64,000 nucleotides of DNA, taken from the NCBI GenBank assembly GCA_020746995.1, contig JAGPXD010000001.1:3658001-3722000 (forward strand), read 5' to 3'. The position numbers and the translations under genes are program-made. The notes under the pieces were generated by a model. The model was not told the DNA's origin, did no database searches, and was given only the letters and a program-made list of their open reading frames with translations. The stretch comes from Plectosphaerella cucumerina. Taxonomy: Eukaryota > Ascomycota > Sordariomycetes > Glomerellales > Plectosphaerellaceae. This document shows positions 44,063 to 54,690 of the stretch, piece by piece. Position 1 is the first letter of the stretch. Every line of letters begins with the position of its first letter.

Positions 44063-44904
44063 AGATCAGCGCGCCAAAACGGATGGTTATCAAACTTGCG
44101 CTGGGAAGTCTCCCGTATCAGGCGACTCGAACATGTAACTAGACGGTGGGAGGCAGTTGTAAAATCCGGGGCATTTTCAGCAGGCGTCAAACACGACCAC
44201 TGACATGCGTTTCCGGATGGCCAGCTTGGTAAAGATACGGACGGCTGTACACTATGAAACTTGGTATTGACGCGCATGGCGCACACACTTGGTGATTGAT
44301 TGTACTGATACTTTGCTTGGAGTTTTGGTTGTACGTTGTTCTTACGAGTTCAAGTGCGCAGCATCGAAAAGCTCCCTCGTCTGGAGCAACACCTCATTGC
44401 CTCCATCCGATGAGTCTCCCTCGGCATCATTTAGGTCCCCGGAACCCCGGTAGGGGCTTGGTCTTTGCCCCAACGGTTATCCAGGTACCTCTCCTAAGCA
44501 TTGTTGGAGACATACCAGTGGCTGTACCGCTGTAACCAGCCTGCCCACCTGCCAATGTGGGGTTTTCGGATTCCGCTAATCTAACTGATGAGACACTTTT
44601 CTTCCTTTAACAGACCACACCCCCAAAAGTTAGTTTGTTATCGCTGCGAGTGGAACGACGTGGACCCCGAGTAGCCCGGAGCTAGTACCTGAGCTCAGAA
44701 TGGAACTCGTGTCAACACGCGTCCAGGAACCGCTACTCAGCCTCAAGCACGAATTGAGCCCGAGGAAACGAGCAGCTCATTTTCGATCACTGTCAACGTC
44801 CACGAACCACTCAGGATCAACACAGCTGGTTTCGTCGTATCGCCGCTGTTGACGCCAACTTGAAGCATCTCTCTGCACCCCCGGCAACCGGGGACGCTAT
44901 CATC
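44063..44904. other. Intergenic region between LPD1 and desaturase
   Basis: About 840 bp, no gene supported. It holds the LPD1 3' end and the desaturase promoter and leader. Confidence 0.4.
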
Positions 44905-46733
44905 ATGGCCGCCCGTCTCTCGTCCAGCAAGGGGCTATCAGCAAAGCCCTACCCACTACTCTCGCGGCGTCAAATCGAGGGGATGATCGCTGATGGAAGG
45001 TATATCATCATCGTGGACCATTTCGTCCTCAAAGTTGATCACTGGCTGCCATACCATCCTGGCGGTGACAAGGCAATTCAGCACATGGTAGGCCGTGATG
45101 CAACTGATGAAGTCACGGTGTAGGTACTTCCCCTGAACCTTGCGGCTCTCACAAGCGGCCCCTGTTTCCTCAGGCTACTAGCCACCGTTACTTTTTTGCT
45201 GATCCGGGTATTTCCCGCAGGCTTCATTCACCCGAGACCAAGGCACAGATGATGAAGTACAGGATCGGAAGGATTGAGGGGATCTGGCAGAACTTCCTGC
45301 CCCCAATTCAAGGCGGTACATTCCGAGCGACCGCCGACGCTGGACAGGCCTCTGACGACGAGGTCACAACTTCGCAGGAGATGGTGAATCTCGAAGTTCC
45401 ATCCGTTGCGTCCAGCTCCCGCGAACCATCACCCGTCTTTGATGACGGATGCACTCTGCGAGCACGGCCTTCGGCTACGAATGTTTCCACCTCACCTGCC
45501 TCGTCAGCGTCGGAGGACGAGGGCGAGGTAAAGCCGAACCTGCAAAGGACTATAACACCTACCGGTTTCCTCAATGCTGAGACGAGGAAAGAAATCAGCC
45601 TCGACCTCGACAGGTATCCATCCCTGGACGGTGCCACCCAGCACTCTGTTGCACAAAAGTATCGCCTCCTCAACGAACGCATCGAGGCCGAGGGCCTCTA
45701 TCAATGCCACTACACGAGTTATCTCATCGAGGTATCCCGTTACACTCTTCTCTTCGCCGGCATGCTCTTCTTCCTGCGAATCGGATGGTACGTGCCCAGC
45801 GCGGTCTGCCTGGGTGTCTTCTGGCATCAGCTTGTGTTTGCCGCACACGATGCGGGACACATGGGGATCACGCACAACTTCCACATCGATTCATGCATCG
45901 GCATCTTTATTGCCGACTTTCTCGGCGGACTTTCCATGGGCTGGTGGAAACGCAGTCACAACGTGCACCACATTGTCACCAACCACCCTGAGCACGACCC
46001 CGACATCGAGCATATGCCCTTCTTCGCCGTCTCCCATCGCCTTCTAGGGGGACTCTACTCGACATACTACGAACGCATCATGGAATACGATGCTGCCGCC
46101 AAAGTCCTCATCAGCATACAGCCGTACACCTACTACTTCATCATGCTGTTCGGCCGCTTCAATCTGTACCGGCTCTCGTGGGACCACCTCCTTCTCGGTC
46201 GCGGACCCAAACGAGGACCTGCCGCCTACCAGCGGTGGCTCGAGATGGTAGGCCAGGTTTTCTTCTGGACCTGGTTTGGCTACGGCATCCTCTACAGGTG
46301 TATCCCGACCGCCTGGGACCGCTTCGTTTTCGTCATTGTCAGCCACATGCTGCAGTCGCCGTTGCATGTTCAGATCACACTGTCTCACTTTGCCATGAGC
46401 ACGGCTGACCTGGGTCCGGCCGAATCGTTTCCCCAGAAGATGCTGCGGACCACCATGGATGTTGACTGCCCCACGTGGCTGGACTTTTTCCACGGTGGCC
46501 TGCAGTTCCAGGCGATTCACCATCTTTATCCCCGGATTCCCCGTCACAATCTTCGGCGTACGCAAAAGTTGGTACAGGAATTCTGCGACGATGTGGGCAT
46601 CCCATATGCCTTGTACGGCTTTGTTGACGGCAACAAGACCGTCGTTGGGAGGCTTGCTCAAGTCTCTCGGCAAGCAGCCATATTGGCCGAGTGCCACAAG
46701 TCCATCATCGATCACGATAATCATCACCATTGA
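44905..46733 (+). CDS. Delta-8 sphingolipid desaturase with N-terminal cytochrome b5 domain
   Basis: ER front-end desaturase that puts the delta-8 double bond into the long-chain base of fungal glucosylceramides. Exons 44905-45119 and 45221-46733; the 101-bp intron begins GTAGGT and splits a Val codon; 575 aa. The cytochrome b5 domain carries heme-ligand HPGG (WLPYHPGGDKAIQHMVGRDATDE). An unusual Ser/acidic linker of about 100 residues separates it from the membrane domain. The three His boxes are HDAGH, HNVHH and QAIHH; Gln in the third box is the front-end signature. Hydrophobic pairs surround LLFAGMLFFLRIGWYV and FFWTWFGYGILY. The C-terminus is His-rich. Delta-8 rather than fatty-acyl delta-6 specificity is inferred from resemblance to fungal members. 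Confidence 0.88.
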
Positions 46734-47454
46734 AACGAGACCTGTGATGCGGTCAGCGAGACTTTGTTGGGAATGAACAGCTCATCGGCTACCCTGTACC
46801 TCGTTCCAGTCTACGACCGGGGTGTCAGCCCTACAGCTAAGAGAGTGAGCATTTCGTGATGGAAACTTCGATCTCTGGCCGATGGAAGGCGCATAGAACA
46901 TGAATATTCACATACAAAGGACCACCAATGCGATACAGTCTCAGGCACTCGGTTGTGTCTCTGGCGATGTGGGCGAGCTTTGTCATACTCTGGGCCCTGT
47001 CGCGACAAAATCAACTGAGAATCGCGTTGCATTGCCAGTAAAGCATGTGATGATAGCAGGCCAAGGCTACCTCGAGAGAATTGAGTCGGAGGCGACGGGC
47101 TGAGCCTGGAGCTTTCCAAGTTGTCGACCTACCTCTAATGGTGATGTTCCAGGTGTGCCTGCACATGGCCAGGTTGACCCTGGTCATGTGTAGGCAGAGC
47201 TTATGTCATCCTTTGGCACCTTTTGACCTTGACCTGCGCTTTCCCCACTCGTCAACCAACCTTGGAACTCCTACGCCATACACCAACCACCCTGGAACTC
47301 GCAAGCACCTTGGACTTCAACGACCTGTCTGTCTCCTTACCCACGCGCATGTGATAGCAAGCGACAAGAATCTCCAGCAGCCCCACAACCGAGAAATTCG
47401 CCCATCATTTGACAGCGCCCATGATCATGAACTGATCAGGTCAAGACGTTGGCC
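46734..47454. other. Intergenic region between desaturase and VAC14
   Basis: About 720 bp without a supported gene; includes the VAC14 promoter and leader. Confidence 0.4.
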
Positions 47455-50400
47455 ATGGATACAAGTATCCAGCGAGCTTTGAATGATAAGCTCTATGACA
47501 AACGAAAAGTGGGCGCTTTGGAGTGAGTGACATTCATCGACTCTGTCCTTCCTCACAGCCTCGACGTTGGGGCCGCTGACTCGTGACGCCAGGCTTGAAC
47601 GGGTCATTCGCGATCTAGTCGCGGTCAAAGATTACGCCAGGATCGAGCTGGTCCTCGAACAGCTTTGCAATGAATACGCTTATGCCGTTCATCAGCCTCA
47701 TGCTCGGAATGGAGGCTTGATCGGACTCGCAGCTGCTGGCATAGCTCTAGGCGGGGTATGCCATCGCCCTTACTAACGCCGGGTCTCTATCCGTACGTCT
47801 GACTGACCTAATGTGCGTAGGAACTTGCCAGGTATCTGGCCAAGATAGTGCCGCCTGTTCTGGCCTGCTTCACCGACCAAGATGCCAGGGTGAGATACTA
47901 CGCCTGTGAGGCCATGTACAACATCGCGAAGGTTGCCAAAGGCGAGATATTGATATACTTCAACGACATTTTCGACTCGTTATGCAAGGTACGTCACCAG
48001 GGAATCCCTCGCCCCCTGCAGCTGCCTTGATTGCTCACATCCACCTGTAGCTTGGTGCCGACTCTGAGCTCTCCGTGAAGAATGGGGCTGAGCTGCTTGA
48101 TCGTCTTATCAAGGATATCGTTGCCGAGTCAGCTGCCTCGTATGTCTCCATCTTGGAGGCCAATGAGGAAGGCGAGAAGCTCGAATACGGCTCCGAGGAC
48201 GACCGCCAACGACCACCGACAGCATTCTCCCTTCAGCGTTTCATCCCTCTTCTCAAGGAGCGCATATGGGTCATCAACCCATTCACCAGACAGTTCCTGG
48301 TGGGATGGATAACGCTTCTGGATTCCATTCCCGACTTGGAGCTGGTGACCTTCCTCCCTGACTTTCTCGGCGGACTGCTGAAATTCTTAAGCGATCCCAA
48401 CAGGGACGTGCACGTCGCAACTCAGTCCGGTCTAGACAAGTTCTTGAATGAGATCAAGCGGATTGCCCGAATCAAGAAAGGAGTCACCGAGAGTAGGAAG
48501 TCCCGCGAAGGGGGAAAAAGGAAACGAGAGGACTCGATCGATTCCGACAGTGCACACTTTGAGTTGCCCGAAGGAGCAGAGATCGAATCGCACGCCAATG
48601 ATGAAGACGAAGAGGATGATTCTGCCAGCGAGGAAGACTGGGTGCCAGGCCAAGATGTCCACGTCAACTACCGGGAGATTCTGGAGATTCTCACAGCGAC
48701 TCTGGATTCACCTCTGGGTACGTAAACGTCCACATAACCGAATCTCGGTTGCTCCGCCCTGCTAACCCGAGCATAGAAGAAGACTCTTTACTGGAGTCAC
48801 TGCGATGGATTGTCGAGTTCCTGGACATATGCCCCGAGGAGGTGCTGTCTTTCACACCTAAGATCCTCGCTCACATGTTGCCTGCCATGGCAAGCGGCGT
48901 TGAATCGATTCGACAAGCGGCTGCTCGAGTCAATAGCGGCCTCTTGGACTACGTCGTTTCCTTGTCCGACGAACCCGATATCCCTGCACATCACTACTCG
49001 TCGGCGCATCTTGCCCCGTCAGGTGACAAGCCTGACGGGATTTCCAGTGCCCGCGGGTCTGTCTCGAGTTCCCGAGAGCTCGACGTCCGCAGCCCAACCC
49101 CCTCTCATGGAAGGTTCAACTCGACGGCGACTGCTGGTGCTGCGCACTCGAGTCACCCCCAAGCAGATCTGGACTACGCTGCCGCGGTCAACGCTCTGAC
49201 GCTCTTGTTCCTGAATGATCATGAAGCGACCAGAGTTGCGGCATTGACATGGCTGATCATGCTGCACCGGAAGGCACCGAGGAAAGTACTTGCCTTCAAC
49301 GACGGCACTTTTCCCGCCCTACTCAAGACCTTGTCCGACCCTGCCGAGGCTGTCGTCACAAAGGACCTACAACTTCTGTCTCAGATTTCTCGCAACAGCG
49401 AAGACGGATACTTCTACAACTTTATGGTCAACTTGCTGCAGCTTTTCGCCACGGACAGGAAACTTCTCGAGACGAGAGGCAACCTCATCATTCGTCAGCT
49501 CTGTGTGAGCCTCAGTGCGGAACGAATCTATCGAACCCTTGCAGACTGTATCGAGAAGGAAGAAGACGTCGAGTTCGCCAGCATAATGGTCCAGAACCTG
49601 AACAACAATCTCATCACGGCTCCAGAGCTGGCAGACCTTCGGAAGAGATTGCGGAACTTGGAGACCAAGGCAAGACTTGACAATATTCCCCTTGAGGCGC
49701 ATCTGTTTGCGGTTCACTGACACCCGGTGCAGGATGGACAGGCGTTCTTCGTTGCACTCTTCCGGTCCTGGTGCTACAATGCCGTAGCCACCTTTTCGCT
49801 CTGCTTGCTGGCTCAAGCCTATGAGCAAGCGTACAATCTCTTGCAGATCTTGTAGGTATTCCGCGGGCGGTTCATTGTATTGACGTATGCTCACCATCGA
49901 CCAGTGCCGAACTCGAGATGACGGTCAACATCCTCATACAGATTGACAAGCTCGTCCAGCTCATTGAGTCGCCCGTGTTTACTTGTAAGACCCATCCTGT
50001 CCAGTCTCGCAACGTGAGCTCGTGCCGCGAGCATCAAATCAGTACAACCTAACATTGGGCACACACAGACCTTCGCCTCCAACTCCTGGAACCAGAGAAG
50101 CACCCGTTTCTGTACAAATGTCTCTATGGTCTTCTGATGCTATTGCCGCAGTCATCAGCATTCGCTGCTCTCAAGAACCGACTGAACAGCGTGAGCTCCA
50201 TTGGATATCTGCACATCAGCCCGCGAGCGTGAGTTGCCACATCTGAACCTCCACAATGCCCGAACACGGCCCCGGCACAATGTCCGGCGTGGCGGAACGT
50301 CCTGTTTCAGTAGTAACTAATGTATGAACAGGAACGCGTCGCAGACAGTCGGCTCAAACTATGATCGGCCGAACAGACTGAAAGGTCGCGAAGACACTGT

Positions 50401-50710
50401 GATTCGCTGGTCCGACTTGTTGGAGAAGTTCAGGAATGTGCAAGAACGGGCCCGCAGGTCGCAGAGGTTCTCATCTGAGGGAGTGGATGACGGTCAACAC
50501 TTGGGCTTGGGGGACCTTCGCATCGGCGAAAGTCTTGACGCCAAGACTGCTCGGGATGCCCGCAACCAAGGTGCACCCCCTGTCCCTTTGAAAGATGTTG
50601 CGCTCCCTGCCTCGCAGCCTTCTGCGACAGCAACCAAACCACGGTCAGGCCTCGGCAGGCAGCTGGGAAGATTTGGAGGAGCCGTCTCCGGTAGAGGAAA
50701 GCGCGCATAA
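47455..50710 (+). CDS. VAC14: Vac14, scaffold of the PI(3,5)P2 kinase complex
   Basis: HEAT-repeat scaffold holding the Fab1 kinase and Fig4 phosphatase on the vacuole membrane. Nine exons inferred: 47455-47522, 47593-47755, 47821-47988, 48051-48717, 48777-49669, 49733-49851, 49905-49984, 50069-50228, 50332-50710; 898 aa, every join in phase. N-terminal RALNDKLYDKRKVGALELER is typical, as are ELARYLAKIVPPVLACFTDQ, DARVRYYACEAMYNIAKVAK and LLKERIWVINPFTRQFLVGW. The C-terminal Vac14 domain reads LRWIVEFLDICPEEVLSF, GQAFFVALFRSWCYNAVATF and QLLEPEKHPFLYKCLYGLLM. The tail is basic and Gly-rich. Intron 5 (49670-49732) needs a GC-AG pair (GCAAGA...GTGCAG); any other reading meets a stop within 17 codons. 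Confidence 0.94.
49670..49732 (+). other. Inferred GC-AG intron in VAC14
   Basis: Donor GCAAGA after ACC AAG, branch-like CACTGAC, acceptor CGGTGCAG. No GT donor nearby restores the frame, while this pair gives phase 0 and joins NLETK to DGQAFFVALF, the expected Vac14 continuation. No transcript evidence. Confidence 0.8.
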
Positions 50711-50797
50711 TCATGGGCGCATGTCGGGTCCGCCAGTCCTTCTGCATCGCCATGCATACATATCTGCATGTGTATAGCGTCCTTTCAAGGCATCCAT

Positions 50798-51715
50798 CTA
50801 TCTTCGTTTCTGTGGCGTTTCTCTTTCCACTAGCCCCTCGAAAACAGCATCGCGTTGACGTACAGTGGCGCCCAGGCGGCTACGCAGCCGTTCCAGATCT
50901 GATCTGGCTGCACTGGCATCCGTAGATATGCCCGCGAAGTCGGCAGTTCGAGAATCCATGTCCTTCTTCTGGGCCAAGAGATCCAGATATGCCAGCTCTT
51001 CCGCGGCAACTTCGCTGATGGTGGGGTGCCGAGGTCGGCGTGCTGTGGGCGAGTCGAGTGATGGGCCGGCAAGGTCGGGCATCCTCGCAGAGAGCGCCTT
51101 CATGCTCCTCTGAAGTTCAATGTTGTGCCGTGCCAGGTCGTGTGATGGTGTATAAGTCCAGTTGCGCAGCGTCTCGAGGTGTAGATCGGCCTGAGCGTGC
51201 TCGTGGTCCAGACAGGCGAGGATGACCCGAAGACGTTCTCGCATCATATCCACATCGAGCTCTTCTGCTCGAAACTCCGCCAAAACATTGCTCAGGGATT
51301 CTGGTGTTGGATGGGCAACGCCTAACTCGGCGGCAAGAGTGGCCAACGCACAGAGCGTGGAGCAGGCGTCCCGCGGGAGCCAGTCTTGTAAGACCAGCAG
51401 CAGCTCGGTCTTCAATGGTGTCCGCCTTGCCGGGTGCGCCCGGGTGCCTGTGACATTGTCGTGATGACTCTGGAGCTCCCTTGCGGCGAGAGCGTCTGCG
51501 CGAGCCACTAAATTCTTCTCCTCATCTGCAGCTTCGTTCACCGAGGCGAGTGCCAACAGTGCTTGAAGTGTAGCTGGATTGCGCTCGAAGGTCGGGAGAC
51601 TGCGAGCACCAAACTTGCTCGACAGCCACTCGTCGACGTACTTCCAGTCCTTGGCTGTGGAGGCAGCTATTCGCGCCACTGATGGGGAAAATATTGCTGG
51701 GCCGAGATGAGCCAT
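50798..51715 (-). CDS. HAUS1: HAUS augmin-like complex subunit 1 homologue
   Basis: Augmin recruits gamma-tubulin to existing spindle microtubules for branching nucleation. Single exon, 305 aa from the ATG of MAHLGPAIFSPS; the frame runs further up only from a non-ATG codon. The segment YVDEWLSSKFGARSLPTFERN matches the start of animal HAUS1 (WLxxxFGxxxxPxxExNPxT) by eye, and AEELAYLDLLAQKKD resembles its late coiled-coil part. Most of the chain looks helical with heptad character (DMMRERLRVILACLDHEHAQ). Homology is recognised from motif order rather than from strong identity, so a different coiled-coil protein is possible. It ends 87 bp from VAC14 (convergent); COG6 lies 177 bp upstream on the same strand. 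Confidence 0.68.
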   Translation of the reverse strand: MAHLGPAIFSPSVARIAASTAKDWKYVDEWLSSKFGARSLPTFERNPATLQALLALASVNEAADEEKNLVARADALAARELQSHHDNVTGTRAHPARRTPLKTELLLVLQDWLPRDACSTLCALATLAAELGVAHPTPESLSNVLAEFRAEELDVDMMRERLRVILACLDHEHAQADLHLETLRNWTYTPSHDLARHNIELQRSMKALSARMPDLAGPSLDSPTARRPRHPTISEVAAEELAYLDLLAQKKDMDSRTADFAGISTDASAARSDLERLRSRLGATVRQRDAVFEGLVERETPQKRR

Positions 51716-51892
51716 CACGGTGCTGTGAGTGAAAGGCGGTAGACTTAATGGGGTTGTGTTTACTTCGAGGAAGGCATGTTGACTACGGAAGTATACCTTC
51801 ACCAATCAATCCCGCTTACTAAGCACAGACCACCGGCCATACCTCCCATGAGTACCTAACCGCCTCACTCCCTCGGTTCCAATGCCATGTTA

Positions 51893-53999
51893 CTACTTCA
51901 GTAGCACCCGGATTTCGCCTGTGGTTCGCGGGAATACCGCACGGAGTTGTTGTGGTGAATCTTCTTCACCCCCAGCCAGACCCCGCAACTCGTCTGCCGC
52001 ATCCAAGATGTCTTCCACATGCTCAAAGTCTCGACAGAATCTCTCTGCGCCAGCTTCTGTGACCAGCCGGGCCAGAACCGGATCCTGGAGCGACCTGATA
52101 TTGTCCATCGCATCCATGAGCGCCGAAGGAAGGAATTCGTCGAGCTTCTGGCTGGCGTGGCTCAGTGCATCAGGCTGCAGGCAAGGCAGCGTCTCGAGAG
52201 GCGACAGCTCGGCTGAAGTCGCGGTGACATCCTTCAACGCATCCAGAATCGTAGCAAGGCCAGATTCTGCCCGGAAGAAGTCGTGCTGGCATGCAGATAG
52301 CCTCGTCGTCTCCTCATCGAGCTTCTGCTGCAGTGCCTGAAAGCGCCTGGTGATAAAACCAAATGCTTTCAGCGTGGCCATTGACGCCAACAGGCAGTTG
52401 GCCATGAATATTGAACCATCGACGGGGGCCATTGCCCTCGCCATCCCCTCGGCCCCCGAGATGAACGGTTCAAATACCTCCGACAGCGTGGGTTCGAAGT
52501 CTGTCTCGCGGTCCGATGACACCGAAACTGAGGTTTCGTATGTCTGCAAAATGGCTTCGAGTTGCTTGAGTGCGTCGATGAGGAATTCGGGAGGTCCAAG
52601 ATCTGAAGGTGTCTGTTGGAAGTCGCCCTGGAGGTTAGCGATATGGTCCCTCACCAAGGAGCGGAATTGGCGGAAGGCCTCGCCCTCTAGGTTCGACATG
52701 ATATCCAAAAGGACTGCATCGTCGCCAAGCAGCCTGGCAAAGGTGAACCGATAGAAACCCAGGAGCGTTGCGATCTTGTACGCGAGAATGGTGTCCTCGT
52801 TGGACTGGATCACCTGTTCGACCCGTTGGCGCAGTGTCCTCGCTGCGAGCGAGATGTCTCGGTCCACGAGGTCATTTAGGGCCTTGAGCGCATTGAAGTC
52901 GTCGTCTGCTGCGCCGCTGTCGCCTTCAATGTACTGCCAGATATCGGTGGCCTTGCCACTGCGCAGACCCTGAGCAATTTCGCCACCGTCGGAGACAAAC
53001 AGGACCTCGAGGGCTTCGTGCTCGCCGACCGTGGCAGAGTGAATCCAGGCCAGCATGTCGCCCACGTATCGTAGAGGGTCGTGGGCTGCAATTTCTATTG
53101 GTTTGACAGAGGGGTCTTCGCGGCCTCCTGTCGACGTGCCCGTCAGTGCAAGTTGGAAGGAGTCGGACAGGTTTCGTTGTCGGGCATCCGCAAAAAAGTC
53201 GAGACAGTTCTGGAACAGAGAGGGCCTCTCGGAGAGAACTCTGATGGCGCGACGGATCGATGGGTTTAGCTGAGGATTGTCGAGGTTCAGAGACTTCAGA
53301 TTTCGCTGCACCCATTTGTACAGCTTCTGGAAAGCCATGTTGACATGTTTGGACGTCTGATCCATTATATCCAAGCCTAATGTCTGGGCCTCGAGTCCCA
53401 GCAAGATCTCGCAATCCGTGGTGATATTTTTGGCCTTGGACAACGTGGCGAAGAATGCATCGTCAACAGGTTCGGCTGTCGATATGAGAGTAGCAACCTC
53501 ATCGTCTGTCAGCACGAAACGCGACTGGAACGCGGCAAGAAGCCTCTGCTGGTACTCGACGTTCGCGCGTTGGCGCAGCATGGACTGTGAATCACTGAGA
53601 ACAGGCGACGTGGCAGAATGAACTCCAACGAGCTGCTGGCGGATGCCGTTGTATATGCCATTGACTTGCCCCAAGGTAGCCCGTATACTCTCTAGGTGCT
53701 GGTGACATCGTCAGCGCGATGAAGATGACGTTGGAACAGAAGCTCACCTCGGCCACGTGGCCAAAATCTGCAATAATGCCCGCATTGCTGACAATGACTT
53801 TCTGCTGCATATCCATGCGCAGGTTGCGGCGTGCTTTGGCATTGCCAGGCAGTGGTCGGCTGTCGAGGAGGACCAAGGCGTCTCTGAAGTCGGCATCCGC
53901 ATGTGAGGACGACAGGGTGGATGTGATCTTGGCCGAAAGAGAGTTTGTTCCACGCAATGCCAGCTGTGGGCTTGCGGTTGAGGCTCTCGCATCTTCCAT
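51893..53999 (-). CDS. COG6: Conserved oligomeric Golgi complex subunit 6
   Basis: COG lobe B subunit for retrograde tethering at the Golgi. Exons 53999-53748 and 53698-51893 with a 49-bp GT-AG intron, among the shortest in the window; 685 aa. The N-terminus carries LDSRPLPGNAKARRNLRMDM followed by a coiled coil across the intron join (FGHVAE-HLESIRATLGQVN). Family segments include RANVEYQQRLLAAFQSRFVL, DDAFFATLSKAKNITTDCEI, MDQTSKHVNMAFQKLYKWVQ, DPLRYVGDMLAWIHSATVGE and VLLDIMSNLEGEAFRQFRSL. All fit COG6 in order. It is divergent from ATG9 over 691 bp, so the two trafficking genes share an upstream region. Confidence 0.94.
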
Positions 54000-54690
54000 G
54001 ATGTAAAAGTTGGGTTACCACCTCATATCCGGCGCTGTGTATGTGGCGTATGGACCTTGCACATGAGCCAGACTCACGACGTTAACAGCGACAACTTCAC
54101 CACTGACTGGCCGAACACTGACCTGTCCCCTTGGCCTCCACAGGGAGGGTCCCAGCGGAGGGCGACACGTCTCGACGCGACACTGGAGTGTCTATGATGA
54201 GTAAGACACCTCGCAGTAGGAACGGGACCCAATGAGTGGCGCACTTTCCTAGACGTACCCGAGGAGCTCCCCACTGCTAGTGTGACTGACGGTGCCAGTG
54301 GCCCAGTGGGTAAGGTGGCTAGGGGATCGGACTGACCTAGCTGCCTGGTGACATCGATCACGAGCCGCGAGCCCAGGTCGCTTGACAGGTTCGAGGAAGG
54401 TAACCAACCCACCACCCAAACCCGCGCCGTATGCCCATCCGTCTTCTGATTAATTCTGGCGCAGTCACAGCATCGTTCATATACCCTGTCCCTTTTCCTG
54501 CCGAATATACCATACGACGAGCTGCTGTTGTCCAACCAATCCCCCGCGCGTGCCATGAGATTCGATAGGTCACTGCTCTGATCGTTGGCCTTCCGACACC
54601 AGCGTCAGGCTACACAACCACCGGCCGCAACCAGACCTACCGCTCGCGAGTGCTTGATGCGATCCAAGATACAACTACAACACGGCGGAT
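54000..54690. promoter_or_regulatory. Divergent promoter region of COG6 and ATG9
   Basis: 691 bp between start codons, no coding sequence seen. No strong repeat or palindrome noted. Confidence 0.45.

Noticed and set aside
51716..51805. N-terminal extension of the HAUS1-like protein
   Set aside because: Starts with TTG; the first ATG at 51715 gives the expected N-terminus.
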